Positions 54,522-63,318 of a DNA stretch of 64,000 nt are shown here, in pieces; the first letter of the stretch is position 1, and each line of letters starts with the position of its first letter. Origin of the DNA: Pyrinomonadaceae bacterium (lineage in GTDB: Bacteria > Acidobacteriota > Blastocatellia > Pyrinomonadales > Pyrinomonadaceae). Below the pieces are notes generated by a model. The model was not told the origin of the DNA. It searched no databases and saw only the letters and a program-made list of their open reading frames with translations. A program made the translations under genes and the position numbers. The stretch lies in NCBI GenBank assembly GCA_036277115.1, contig DASUNM010000023.1, positions 992,001 through 1,056,000 of the forward strand. The letters run 5' to 3'.

Positions 54522-55307
54522 TCACTTTCGCCGCGTCTTCGCTTCTTCCCGCTTCTGCTCTTCCGAAAACTTCTTCCGATCACGGTCGATCCAACCTTCG
54601 AGGTCCGCGGCGGCCTTTTCCAGTTCGTCGCTGTTCAGCAGTCCGCGGCGCAGCGCTTCAAAGAACGCACGCGTGCGCACGTTATAGGCGAGCTTCTCGT
54701 AAGCTTCCGAGTCTGTGCCCTCGGGAATTGAGATGAAGAGTTTCTCGTAGAGCGTGGCCAGACGGCTTTCCACTCCGCGCAGACTCAAACTGCACTTGCG
54801 CGCGATGGCCCAGTTCGAAAGTCCGAGCGCGAGATAGTAAAGCGCCTCGGCTTCGAACTCCGTCAGCAAAGGCCGTTTGAAGGAATCCTTGAACGCCGGA
54901 TCGATCATATCGGCGCCGTCTTCCAAAACCGCAGCCACGAAACGCAGGAAACGCGACTCGGGATTGTTCTTATGAATGAAACCGTAGGCCGGCGGCGGAT
55001 CAACCGACTTAACGATCTTGCGAATCTCGTTGATGTAAATCTCGTGCGGGAACTGGGTCCAAAAAATGATCCGCGCTTCGGGATAATCACGCCAGATTGC
55101 GCGAGCGGCCTTTACTCCCGAAAGCTTCGGCATCTGAATGTCGAGGATGCAGACTTCGGGCTTCTGCGCGAGCGCCAGCTTCACCGTCTCTTCGCCGTCA
55201 CCGGCTTCAATCACCGGAGTATGCGAGGGAAAGTCGCGCTCGAGTATCTCGCGCAGATAAGCGCGTTGCGCCACGTTGTCTTCGGCAATCAGGATGGACA
55301 TTGTCAT
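54522..55307 (-). CDS. Response regulator, NarL/LuxR type
   Basis: This 261-residue protein has a receiver domain (1-130) with the acidic pocket in LIAEDN, phosphoacceptor Asp56 in VCILDIQMPKLSG, and a Lys in FIHKNNPESRF, then a LuxR-type helix-turn-helix (about 150-205; LTEFEAEALYYLALGLSNWAIARKCSLSLRGVESRLATL in part). It ends with a charged Glu/Lys/Arg-rich tail (about 225-261). It lies upstream of the sensor kinase and should receive phosphate from it. The start ATG 55307 has only a weak ribosome-binding site; ATG 55301 is an alternative. Target genes are not known. Confidence 0.9.
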   Translation of the reverse strand: MTMSILIAEDNVAQRAYLREILERDFPSHTPVIEAGDGEETVKLALAQKPEVCILDIQMPKLSGVKAARAIWRDYPEARIIFWTQFPHEIYINEIRKIVKSVDPPPAYGFIHKNNPESRFLRFVAAVLEDGADMIDPAFKDSFKRPLLTEFEAEALYYLALGLSNWAIARKCSLSLRGVESRLATLYEKLFISIPEGTDSEAYEKLAYNVRTRAFFEALRRGLLNSDELEKAAADLEGWIDRDRKKFSEEQKREEAKTRRK

Positions 55308-55359
55308 GATTCTAAATCGCCAATCGATGTTTTGGGAAAGCTCGCGTCATCCACTGAAT

Positions 55360-56424
55360 TCATTGCGTCAGCATCCGCCGCAGCTTGCGAACCTCAGGCG
55401 TTGATTCGCATTCCTTTAAATAAGCGAGCAACCACTCTCTTTGACCACGCCGGTTACCCGTCGCGATCTGAGACAATTCCGCAAAGTTGTATTTGACGAA
55501 ATCCTCCCCGTACAACGAATCAATGTTGTAAACGGAGTCAAACTCGTGCTGAGACAGATCGGAGCGACTCGCATCGAGGACTGGTGAGCCGCTGCTTAGC
55601 TTCTTAATAAGGGTGGCGCGCTGACGCTTGCTGAACAGTTCTGTAACAGGACTGGTGTCATAAGCGGGCATCGAATAACTTACGGACAGGTCGAGTTCAA
55701 CTATTGCGCGCCCGTGGCTGACTTCCAATGAGACCGGCCGAGCGGCGAACTCTCGGGTCGCGCCGTCGGGCGCGCCCGATTGAATACCCGCAGCCGAGTA
55801 ACCAGCGACTTGTCGCAGGCGGCCGCCGCTAATCTGAAAAATGTAATCAATGTAGAGCGCCACGCCGCTTCCTGACGCTCCCTGTCCGCGAATGACCAGC
55901 CATGGCTTGCCCCCGCTCAGAAGGATCATGTGATAAGGCTCGATGTATTTTCCCCAGACGTCTGCATGGCCGAGCACCTTCCACTTGTCTGGCCGTTCGA
56001 TGGCTTTAAAGACGACAAATCGCACCGCCTCTCCCTCTACTACTCTCAGGAGTGCTTCATTGCGCGGTTCGTTATCGAGATCGTAGAAGAACGTCTCCGC
56101 CTTACAACTCGAGCATTCGGCTACTGCACGTGGCGCGTCGTTATCCTTAATGCCAAGGGCCTGCCAAACTTTGGTCAGATCCGCATCAGGGTGGTTGCTG
56201 ATAAATATCTCGATGTCGACTGGTGAGAGACTTTTCGGCATTGACTGATCATCTTCCGGCTCCGTAAACCGGGTAAACGGAGGATCAGGACAAACTGGAG
56301 CCGGAGCCGAAACTTGGTCGCGCCATTTGCTGGTCACGCGTGCGCGGTTTCGTATTGTGGTGGTCGTAGTGCCAACCGTGAAGGTTAGTGCCGCCACCAG
56401 TAGCTTCAGAAAAAGTCTTCGCAC
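55360..56424 (-). CDS. Exported protein of unknown function
   Basis: This 354-residue protein has a short basic then hydrophobic export signal (about 1-22) and no recognised domain. A pair of cysteines is close together (AECSSCKAE), and the middle is beta-rich with VLGHADVWGKYIEPYHMILLSGGKPWLVIRG. It ends 53 bases upstream of the response regulator start on the same strand, so cotranscription with the two-component genes is possible. The gene just upstream (56507-57391) encodes a different exported protein. Confidence 0.68.
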   Translation of the reverse strand: MRRLFLKLLVAALTFTVGTTTTTIRNRARVTSKWRDQVSAPAPVCPDPPFTRFTEPEDDQSMPKSLSPVDIEIFISNHPDADLTKVWQALGIKDNDAPRAVAECSSCKAETFFYDLDNEPRNEALLRVVEGEAVRFVVFKAIERPDKWKVLGHADVWGKYIEPYHMILLSGGKPWLVIRGQGASGSGVALYIDYIFQISGGRLRQVAGYSAAGIQSGAPDGATREFAARPVSLEVSHGRAIVELDLSVSYSMPAYDTSPVTELFSKRQRATLIKKLSSGSPVLDASRSDLSQHEFDSVYNIDSLYGEDFVKYNFAELSQIATGNRRGQREWLLAYLKECESTPEVRKLRRMLTQ

Positions 56425-56506
56425 TTCACATGAATATGCCGGTTACCGCTTCCGCTCAATGTGGCAGGCCACATTAGCGTCCGCGGCTGCGACTGAGGAC
56501 GAGGCG

Positions 56507-57391
56507 CTATTTCCTCCGCGCCCGACGGTAGATGAAGTTGTAGACCGGTTGTTGGCGCAAGGTGGATTTAATGCGCCTCTTGAGCTCGACTCTATCGTCG
56601 AGACGGTAGGTTCGATTGTAGATTTGCCAGCCTTCTTTCCGGCGGCCGGCGTAGATGTGAGTCAGCACCATGTGGAGCACGGCTGAACGGATGGCAAACT
56701 CATCTTTGATGGTGTTGCGGCTGTCTAATTTCCTAATTTCGCCAAACAGGTAATTTCGAAAGCGCGGATTGGCCGGAAGGTACTTTTTGCGTTTTAGATC
56801 ATATCTAAAGACGATCTCAGGCAAAGGGATCTGACTCATCGACATTTTGTCTTGCAGCGAATAGAAGTCCGTTATTGGGACGATTACCTCAAACACTCCA
56901 TCCCCATCGAGATCGACGATCGTCATGTCGTCACCCTCTCGTCCTACCGACCAGTGCATTCCATTGAAGATTATTCGCGGCTTGCCGGCGAGATTAACTA
57001 TCCATTGAGCGCCACCACGAAAAATGTCTTGTGAGATCACCGCCTGTTTTGTGGGCCCACCGAGAATCGAAACCAATCCAAACCTGACGGCATTGCCGGC
57101 TCCGAAATAGATATCGCCGTCAAATCGAGCCAGGACTCTACGGTTACGTTTCAGAACAGCATACGAGACATCTATGGAAAGCGCGGTTTCCGTTCCAAGG
57201 TCGAGTTCTACCTCTCGCGTTCGCTTCTCGAGGACGTAGCTCTTGTAACGGATGCTCTCAGCCGAACCAAGCACATCACCAATCCAAATCTCAGTTTGCT
57301 TCTTCGGAACCTCGCGCCCACTCGCCGTGAGCGGTGGGCACGCTGACATCAACGAGGTGAGCAGAACAACGATCTGAGAGAATCGCAGCAT
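56507..57391 (-). CDS. Exported protein with a DGDG-type calcium-loop motif, function unknown
   Basis: This 294-residue protein has a hydrophobic N-terminal signal (1-18, MSACPP, possibly a lipoprotein signal though the -3 position is Met). The middle is beta-rich and includes TIVDLDGDGVFEVIVP, the short Asp-loop typical of FG-GAP/VCBS-like blades. A basic C-terminal tail (RRIKSTLRQQ, YRRARRK) ends the protein. I recognise no family. It lies 82 bases upstream of the previous exported-protein gene on the same strand. Confidence 0.65.
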   Translation of the reverse strand: MLRFSQIVVLLTSLMSACPPLTASGREVPKKQTEIWIGDVLGSAESIRYKSYVLEKRTREVELDLGTETALSIDVSYAVLKRNRRVLARFDGDIYFGAGNAVRFGLVSILGGPTKQAVISQDIFRGGAQWIVNLAGKPRIIFNGMHWSVGREGDDMTIVDLDGDGVFEVIVPITDFYSLQDKMSMSQIPLPEIVFRYDLKRKKYLPANPRFRNYLFGEIRKLDSRNTIKDEFAIRSAVLHMVLTHIYAGRRKEGWQIYNRTYRLDDRVELKRRIKSTLRQQPVYNFIYRRARRK

Positions 57392-57505
57392 GGCGGTACA
57401 GTCGTTCTACGCCCCTGCGAAGATCGTCTCAATGTGGTTTTCCACGTTGGACCGCCCGGCTGTGCCGCTTCTGACTAAACCTGTCTTGTGGTAAATCTCT
57501 ACGCC

Positions 57506-58813
57506 ATGAAAAGACCATTCGCAGTCGCACTGATCTCCCTGCTCGTTCTCTTTTCAATGCCGGCAGGCGCCCAGACAACCACCCAATCGCCTCCAGCGAA
57601 ACCGGCGCAAACAGAAGCGCCCACGCTTTCGCCAAGTGACGCCGCCCTCTGGCGACGCGCGCTCGCGATTCATCGCAGCGCAATCGTGGTCGATACGCAC
57701 AACGACATTCTGTCGATGATGACTGATGACAACTACGATCTTAGCGTCTCGTCCGTCGGGAAGTACCACACCGATTTCGCGCGCATGAAACAGGGCGGAC
57801 TGACCGCGGAGTTCTTTTCGGTTTATGTCGATCGCAAGTACGTGACCGAAGGCGGCTCGGCCCGGCGCGCCCTCGACATGATCGATTACGTCTATCGCGC
57901 AGTGGAACGGCATCCACGCGAACTCCTGTTTGCGACTTCCACGGCGGACATTCGGCGCGCAAAAGCGCAAGGCAAGATCGCTGCGCTGATGGGAATTGAA
58001 GGCGGCCACGCGATTGAAGACTCTTTGATGGCGCTGCGTGATTTTCATCGACTCGGCGTGCGTTACATGACGCTGACGCACAACAACACGAACAACTGGG
58101 CCGACTCGTGCTGCGACGCCGCGAAACACAACGGTCTGTCGGACTTTGGCAAAGAAGTAGTGCGCGAGATGAATCGCATCGGCATGTTGGTCGATGTGTC
58201 GCACGTATCTGACAAGACGATGAGCGACGTCCTGGACATAAGTACGGCGCCGGTGATTGCTTCGCATTCGTCGGCGCGCGCGCTCGCCGATCGGCCGCGC
58301 AATATTCCGGACGAACTGCTCCGACGCTTTGCGAAGAATGGTGGCGTGGTGATGGTGATGTTTTACCCCGGCTTCATCGACAAGAACGTGATCGCCGCGA
58401 CCAAAGAGCGTGCCGATCGACTGAAGCCACAGTTGGATGAGCTGGCGGCAAGATACAAAGACGATCCAAAAGGACTCGAAGCAGAACGCGACAAGCTGTT
58501 CGCGGCGAATCCTCTGCCGCCATCGCCGCTTTCGGTTTTGATCGATCACTTCGATCACGTTGCCAAAGTTGCGGGGGTGGATCACGTGGGTATCGGATCA
58601 GATTTCGACGGTGTCGCGAGCCTGCCGGTGGGAATGGAAGACATCTCGAAACTGCCGAGCATTACTTTCGAGTTACTGAAGCGCGGTTACAGTGAACGTG
58701 ATGTGCGGAAGATTCTCGGCGGAAATTTCATGCGCGCGTTTGCGCAGGCTGAACGGGTCGCGCGCAGAAGCAAGAAGCTCAGCGGCGACGGCAGCGTGCG
58801 AAGAATTAAGTGA
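57506..58813 (+). CDS. Membrane dipeptidase (renal dipeptidase family M19)
   Basis: This 435-residue exported zinc enzyme (signal peptide 1-22, ends AGAQ) hydrolyses dipeptides, including D-amino-acid dipeptides in many bacteria. Metal and active-site residues of the family are visible: VVDTHNDILSMM (HxD), MGIEGGHAIED with the bridging Glu, MTLTHNNTNNWADS, VDVSHVSDKTM with His, IASHSSARAL with His, and HVGIGSDFDGV with Asp. Start ATG 57506. The substrate is not known. An R6 palindrome begins right after the stop codon. Confidence 0.92.
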   Translation: MKRPFAVALISLLVLFSMPAGAQTTTQSPPAKPAQTEAPTLSPSDAALWRRALAIHRSAIVVDTHNDILSMMTDDNYDLSVSSVGKYHTDFARMKQGGLTAEFFSVYVDRKYVTEGGSARRALDMIDYVYRAVERHPRELLFATSTADIRRAKAQGKIAALMGIEGGHAIEDSLMALRDFHRLGVRYMTLTHNNTNNWADSCCDAAKHNGLSDFGKEVVREMNRIGMLVDVSHVSDKTMSDVLDISTAPVIASHSSARALADRPRNIPDELLRRFAKNGGVVMVMFYPGFIDKNVIAATKERADRLKPQLDELAARYKDDPKGLEAERDKLFAANPLPPSPLSVLIDHFDHVAKVAGVDHVGIGSDFDGVASLPVGMEDISKLPSITFELLKRGYSERDVRKILGGNFMRAFAQAERVARRSKKLSGDGSVRRIK

Positions 58814-58816
58814 TTT

Positions 58817-58862
58817 GGAGTGCGGCGGCTCCCTCTCCCTCTGGGAGGCTGGGGTGAGGGAT
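58817..58862. repeat. Dispersed palindrome, family R6, copy d
   Basis: TGGAGTGCGGCGGCTCCCTCTCCCTCTGGGAGG then CTGGGGTGAGGG follows the dipeptidase stop codon by 4 bases. The lead-in equals that of copy a (34441). Confidence 0.75.
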
Positions 58863-58908
58863 CGAAGCTTTAGCCGCTAAGAAAAGAAAAATAGTTTTGT
58901 TTTTCGCG

Positions 58909-58952
58909 CCCGGCCCTCACCCTACCCCTCTCCCAAAGGGAGAGAAAACAAA
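58909..58952. repeat. Dispersed palindrome, family R6, copy e (inverted)
   Basis: CCGGCCCTCACCCTACCCCTCTCCC AAA GGGAGAG is the reverse complement of the R6 core and makes an inverted pair with copy d. Confidence 0.75.
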
Positions 58953-58988
58953 CCCCAATCCAATCCAATCCAAAGCGCCGACTAGAGC

Positions 58989-59022
58989 ACTCCACGCGAG
59001 ATGCTAGCGCGGGGACCCCGTT
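58989..59022. repeat. Diverged copy of palindrome family E
   Basis: TCCACGCGAGATGCTAGCGCGGGGACCCCG matches the reverse complement of the element at 44738-44800 in about four fifths of positions over the core. Its palindrome is partly lost. Confidence 0.55.
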
Positions 59023-59107
59023 CCGGCACGCTCCAAACGCGACACGGCCCACGAGTGACTTTATTAAACGTCACGCGTGGGCCTCGGGGTGTGGACAGCT
59101 CCGTTGA

Positions 59108-59365
59108 TTACCGTTTTTCTTGTTCGTTCTGGCCGCCTTCTTTGTAGCTGCCGCCGTCACCGCCAACGCTTGGATCGAAGCCGCGCTGGCCCGCTTGCTT
59201 ATCCTCCTGGGCACCCTGTCCGGGTTCCTGGCTGCCTTGTTGGCGGCCCTTGTCACCGCGCTCACCGGCGGTGCGATCATCCTCTGGATTCCGACCCGGC
59301 GCCTGATGGCCTGTGTTACCAGTACCTTGTTTCATTCCCTGCTCTCGTTCTCTGTCGTCTGCCAT
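59108..59365 (-). CDS. Small disordered Gly/Gln/Glu-rich protein
   Basis: This 85-residue protein is almost all hydrophilic (repeated Gly, Gln, Glu, Asp, Lys and Arg; few hydrophobic residues) and should be intrinsically disordered. Motifs include MADDREREQGMK, GRNPEDD, TAGERGDKG and KEGGQNEQEK; the KGG/GG pattern recalls small bacterial stress proteins, but no family match can be claimed. The ATG at 59365 has an excellent site, GGGGAGGAATGAT, which decides the start over the longer frame to 59491. Confidence 0.65.
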   Translation of the reverse strand: MADDREREQGMKQGTGNTGHQAPGRNPEDDRTAGERGDKGRQQGSQEPGQGAQEDKQAGQRGFDPSVGGDGGSYKEGGQNEQEKR

Positions 59366-59732
59366 ATCATTCCTCCCCTTTTGGTGTTCCGTGAATTGAA
59401 ATGTCAGGCCGTCGAGATGCGGCCTCGCACAGAATTTCTTGTCTTCAACCGCCATGCCAAACACGAAAGTGCGTATACATCGAGTTCGCATTCAAGTTTT
59501 CCAAAATGTCAGCACTCAAACGGTACAGTGTGCAAAATAAAATAGAACAGCGAAGTGCAGACGCCATGTGGAGTGGGAGTGAGGCCTACGGCGAGAGAAG
59601 AAAAAATGCGTTTAATTTCTCTTCGCTAAAGCTGCGCTCCCTCACCCAGCTCTCTCCCAGGGTGAGAGGGGGCAAACTACGAACGTGCTTGCTTGAAGGA
59701 GTCTGCGTAATCTGCGTACTCTGTGGATACCG
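59366..59732. other. Region between the disordered-protein and hemW genes
   Basis: This 367-base divergent gap must hold promoters for both genes. It contains an R6 palindrome (59634-59672). I see no RNA gene, and no open frame with recognisable content. Confidence 0.45.
59634..59672. repeat. Dispersed palindrome, family R6, copy f
   Basis: GCTCCCTCACCCAGCTCTCTCCCAGGGTGAGAGGGG is an inverted, diverged R6 copy, about 60 bases upstream of hemW. Confidence 0.65.
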
Positions 59733-60932
59733 ATGCGCGCGGGAATTTACATCCACACTCCATTCTGCCGATCACGCTGCTCGTATTGCGATTTCGCGAC
59801 AGGAATGTTCGAGAGCGACGTCGCCGATCGCTACGTGCGAGCAGTCGTTGCAGAGATTTCCCGCTGGCGGGAAGTCGAGCCATCCGCGGCAGTCGACACG
59901 GTCTACTTTGGCGGCGGCACGCCATCATTGCTGACCGTTGAGCAGCTCGAACACATTCTGAACGCGGTTCGCGGGGCGGCACGCACGCCTCTGGCGTGCA
60001 GCATGCCGGAGGCATGCGTACCGACGTTTGACGTTGCTGCCGATGCCGAGATCACGCTCGAGATTAATCCGGGAGATGGCGGCGAAAACGCCGATGCGCA
60101 GCGCAAGACCATGAGCGAGTGGCGTCGCCTCGGAATCAATCGGGCAAGTTTCGGAGCGCAAACGTTCGATGATCGGGAGCTGAAGATGCTCGGACGAACG
60201 CACGATTCGGGCGATATCAGCAAAACGTTTCAGCGCCTGCGTGACGCAGGATTCGACAACATCAATTTCGATCTGATTGCCGCATTGCCCGGACAGACAT
60301 TGGAAGGCTGGCAGCGGAATCTCGACGAAGCTCTGCAACTGCGGCCGGAACATTTGTCGCTCTACCTGCTCGACGTACACGAAGGCACGCCGCTGCACGA
60401 TCAAATCAACCGCGGCATGCGCCCGCGCCCTGACGAAGATCTCGCGGCTGAGATGTACGCGCTCATGATCGAGCGAGTCTGCGCCGCCGGCTACGAGCAT
60501 TACGAGATTTCCAACTTCTGTCTGCCGGGGCGCGAGTCGCGTCACAACACGAAGTATTGGAGCGGCGCGCCGTACTACGGTTTCGGGAACTCGGCCCATT
60601 CCTACGATGGCGCGCATGGGCGTTGGGCCAACGAACGTGATGCGGCAAAGTACGTCGAGCTGATAGAGAAAGATCAATCGCCTATCGTCGAACGCACGGA
60701 ATTGACCGAGGAAGACGCGCGCTCAGAAGCGATCTTTCTCGGATTGCGTCTACTGCGTGGAATCGATTTGAACAGCTACCGCGCGCGGTTCGGCACGGAT
60801 TTGCGCGAGCAATTCAATGGCGAGCTGGATCGCTTAAAGGCGGGAGGCCTGGTTGCGATCGACGAAGAGCGCTTGAAGCTGACCACGCGCGGGGCTTTGT
60901 TATCGAATGAAGTTTTTGCCGCGCTGGCTTGA
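59733..60932 (+). CDS. hemW: Radical SAM heme chaperone HemW with a repeat-encoded insertion
   Basis: This 399-residue protein binds heme and a 4Fe-4S cluster through the radical SAM motif C-x3-C-x2-C in CRSRCSYCDF and hands heme to respiratory targets. It has GIYIHTPFC at the N-terminus, VDTVYFGGGTPSLL, ITLEINPGD, GINRASFGAQTF, LGRTHDSG and the C-terminal HemN-like domain (YEISNFCLPGRESRHNTKYW). Residues about 82-97 are encoded by a family C palindrome and are absent from the usual alignment between the LLxxVR helix and AADAEITLE. The frame is kept. The last codon abuts the family F palindrome. Confidence 0.93.
   Translation: MRAGIYIHTPFCRSRCSYCDFATGMFESDVADRYVRAVVAEISRWREVEPSAAVDTVYFGGGTPSLLTVEQLEHILNAVRGAARTPLACSMPEACVPTFDVAADAEITLEINPGDGGENADAQRKTMSEWRRLGINRASFGAQTFDDRELKMLGRTHDSGDISKTFQRLRDAGFDNINFDLIAALPGQTLEGWQRNLDEALQLRPEHLSLYLLDVHEGTPLHDQINRGMRPRPDEDLAAEMYALMIERVCAAGYEHYEISNFCLPGRESRHNTKYWSGAPYYGFGNSAHSYDGAHGRWANERDAAKYVELIEKDQSPIVERTELTEEDARSEAIFLGLRLLRGIDLNSYRARFGTDLREQFNGELDRLKAGGLVAIDEERLKLTTRGALLSNEVFAALA
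59978..60022. repeat. Dispersed palindrome, family C, inserted in hemW
   Basis: GGCACGCACGCCTCTGG and CCGGAGGCATGCGTACC (14 of 17 bases complementary) match the element at 38381-38436. It is exactly 45 bases, a multiple of three, and so adds residues without a frameshift. Confidence 0.85.
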
Positions 60933-61072
60933 GTGGCAGCTCTCATTCTCACCGCGCTTAAAGCGCGGTGTTGTCGCGACAGTTGGTAAATCTGAAACCG
61001 TTTAAACGGTTTCGAATCTTCTCGCAACGAAGGCACCGGCTGAAGCCCGGTGTGAATGAGAAGCTGCCACTT
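60932..61072. repeat. Composite palindrome, family F, between hemW and the DUF1015 gene
   Basis: AGTGGCAGCTCTCATTCTCAC (60932 onward) is inverted near 61052-61072. Hairpins ACCGCGCTTAAAGCGCGGT, GAAACCGTTTAAACGGTTTC and CACCGGCTGAAGCCCGGTG lie inside. It fills the gap between two convergent genes and touches both stop codons, so it may end transcription in both directions. Confidence 0.85.
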
Positions 61073-62300
61073 AGATCTCGTGAACCAGCAGTCCATCCCT
61101 TAATTTCGGCTCGAACCAGGTTGATTTCGGCGGCATGATCTCGCCGGCGTCTGAAACGCGCAGCAAATCCTCGATCGTGGTTGGATAAAGCGAGAAGGCG
61201 ACCGCCGCTTTCCCTTCGTTAACCAACTTTTCCAGTTCGTCAGTGCCCCGAATCCCGCCCACGAAATCGATTCGTTTATCAGTGCGCACGTCTTTGATTC
61301 CGAGAATCGAATCGAGCACCCGATCCTGCAAAATGCTTACGTCCAGTGACTCAACTACTCCTTCAGGACGCGATGCGCCATCCGGCAAACCCAGTCCGTG
61401 CCAGCGCCCGTCGAGATACATACTCCATTGGCCACGCTCTTTCGGTGATGGCGGGGCGCCGTCTGTCACCTGGAAAGCTTTACCCAATTCCGAGAGAAAA
61501 CCGGCGGGTGACATGCCATTCAGATCGCGCACGATCCGGTTGTAAGGAAGAATCTGCAACTGCTTATCGGGAAAGAGCACGCACTGAAAGAAGTTGTATT
61601 CTTCGTTCCCGATGAAGCTGAAGCCGTGCTCTTTCAACTGCGCGCGGGCGCGGCTGGCACTGGCGGCGCGGTGATGGCCATCCGCGATGTAAAGGTTAGG
61701 CACGCTCGCAAACGCTTCAACGAATGCGCCCGTGTTCGAAATGCGCCAGATACTGTGACGGATGTCATCATTAGCCACGAAATCGTAAAGCGGCTCGTTC
61801 TGCTGCAAGGCCTCGTTAACCAGTGAGTCGATGTTCGCCTGGGTGCGATAAGTCAGGAATACCGGTCCTGTCTGCGCGCGCAGCACCAGCATGTGTCGCG
61901 TGCGATCATCCTCCTTGTCACGCCTCGTCCGTTCGTGTTTGCGAATGACGTCGCTGTCGTATTCATCGACCGAGCAACAGGCAACGACGCCGATCTGCTC
62001 GTGATTGCCCATAATCAGGCGATAGAGATACAGGCTCGCTTCGCTTTCCTGCTCGAAGGGACACTCCTTCTTCAGCAGGTCAAAATTCGTAACGGCCTTG
62101 GCGTAAACTTCATCGCTGTAGATCGGCGTGCCGTCGGGCAAATCAATTTCCGGACGCGATACGTGCAGAAAACTTTGGGGATTGCCCGAAGCCAGCGCGC
62201 GCGCCTCGTCGGTGTTGACGACGTCGTAAGGCACCGCGGCGACCTGATGCGCGCATTCAGCCGCAGGGCGAAGCGCATTGAAAGGACGAATGACTGCCAT
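61071..62300 (-). CDS. DUF1015 family protein
   Basis: This 409-residue protein matches the DUF1015 family: MAVIRPFNALRP then VAAVPYDVVNTDEARALA, NPQSFLHVSRPE, YRLIMGNHEQIGVVACCSVDEYD, KHERTRRDKEDDRTRH, YIADGHHRAASAS and NEEYNFFQCVLFPD. The His/Asp-rich ADGHHR motif suggests a metal or nucleotide site, but the activity is unknown. The ATG at 62300 follows GAGGAG. It converges on hemW. Confidence 0.88.
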   Translation of the reverse strand: MAVIRPFNALRPAAECAHQVAAVPYDVVNTDEARALASGNPQSFLHVSRPEIDLPDGTPIYSDEVYAKAVTNFDLLKKECPFEQESEASLYLYRLIMGNHEQIGVVACCSVDEYDSDVIRKHERTRRDKEDDRTRHMLVLRAQTGPVFLTYRTQANIDSLVNEALQQNEPLYDFVANDDIRHSIWRISNTGAFVEAFASVPNLYIADGHHRAASASRARAQLKEHGFSFIGNEEYNFFQCVLFPDKQLQILPYNRIVRDLNGMSPAGFLSELGKAFQVTDGAPPSPKERGQWSMYLDGRWHGLGLPDGASRPEGVVESLDVSILQDRVLDSILGIKDVRTDKRIDFVGGIRGTDELEKLVNEGKAAVAFSLYPTTIEDLLRVSDAGEIMPPKSTWFEPKLRDGLLVHEI

Positions 62301-62394
62301 CCGCACTCCTCACTTGAACTGGAATGTTGAAAGCTTTGCGTAAGACTAAACGCGGCTAAGTGGATTTGCAAAGCACCCCGCGAGCGTACTCGAA

Positions 62395-63249
62395 TCACAC
62401 CGGCGTGCGGCCAAACTCGCGCAACAGCGGCTTCAGGCTGTCGATCACCAACTCGTGCGCGGCGCTGTTCGTCGCCACCACTCCATTGCGGTTGTCGATG
62501 CGCGCCGCGTTATAACGAAGAGGCTTGCCGAACAGATCAGTGAGTCGCCCGCCCGCCTCCGTTAAAACGATTTCCGGAGCGCACGTGTCCCACTGCTTCG
62601 TGCCCGGCGAAAGATGCAGATAGAGATCGGCTTCCTGTTCCGCAATCAACCCGACCTTAACCCCGACCGATCCCCTGCGAGTTTCGAATTTGAAACCGAA
62701 CGAATCGACCACGCGCTCCATGCGCGGGCTGCGGTGCGAGCGACTCGACGCCAGGACCATTTCCGCCGGATCAGTTTTGTTAGAAACGTGCATCCGCTCA
62801 GCCTGTTTCCCGTCCCTCTCTAGCCACGAGCCTGCGCCGCGCACCGCGCGATAGAGGACATCGCGCACGGGTTGATAGACAACCCCGAGGACGGCTTCGC
62901 CGCCAACCGCCAGACCGATTTGGACGGCAAAATCTCCATCGCGTTGCACAAAATTCTTCGTGCCGTCCATGGGATCGATTAACCAGACGCGCTCTTTGTT
63001 CAGACGCTCGTCGGTGTCAACTGACTCTTCCGCGAGAATGCCGTCGCCGGGAAACTCATGCGCCAGTCGCCGCACGATGAGATCGTTGGCTTCGCGGTCC
63101 GCGGCGGTCACCTCTTCCATTTCCAGCAGCGCATTCACTTTTTGCTCAACGAGAAACGGACTGTTGTAGTGCGCGAGCAGAACCGCGCCCGCAGCGCGGC
63201 CTAGTGCGGTCGCGACTTCAATTTCGCGGTCGTAGTTGATTTTGTCCAC
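62395..63249 (-). CDS. Inositol monophosphatase-family phosphatase, CysQ-like
   Basis: This 284-residue protein is a member of the Mg-dependent lithium-sensitive phosphatase family. Metal-binding motifs are ILAEESVD (Glu/Asp), WLIDPMDGTKNFVQ (the DPxDGT signature) and WDTCAPEIVLTEAGG (the WDxAAxxxxL signature). The layout with EEVTAADREANDLIV and LYLHLSPGTKQWDT resembles CysQ, the 3'(2'),5'-bisphosphate nucleotidase that removes PAP in sulphur metabolism, rather than SuhB. The assignment to PAP is an inference. The start is 63249. Confidence 0.85.
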   Translation of the reverse strand: MDKINYDREIEVATALGRAAGAVLLAHYNSPFLVEQKVNALLEMEEVTAADREANDLIVRRLAHEFPGDGILAEESVDTDERLNKERVWLIDPMDGTKNFVQRDGDFAVQIGLAVGGEAVLGVVYQPVRDVLYRAVRGAGSWLERDGKQAERMHVSNKTDPAEMVLASSRSHRSPRMERVVDSFGFKFETRRGSVGVKVGLIAEQEADLYLHLSPGTKQWDTCAPEIVLTEAGGRLTDLFGKPLRYNAARIDNRNGVVATNSAAHELVIDSLKPLLREFGRTPV

Positions 63250-63318
63250 GGCTGGTTGATCTGACTACACGCTAACACAAGGCATCGGTTGATCGAAGTC
63301 ACGCGCGCTTCTATAGTC

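Noticed and set aside
59077..59394. Rightward hydrophobic 105-codon frame opposite the small disordered protein
   Set aside because: The leftward gene has an excellent ribosome-binding site and normal composition; the antisense hydrophobicity is a by-product of Gly/Gln/Glu codons.
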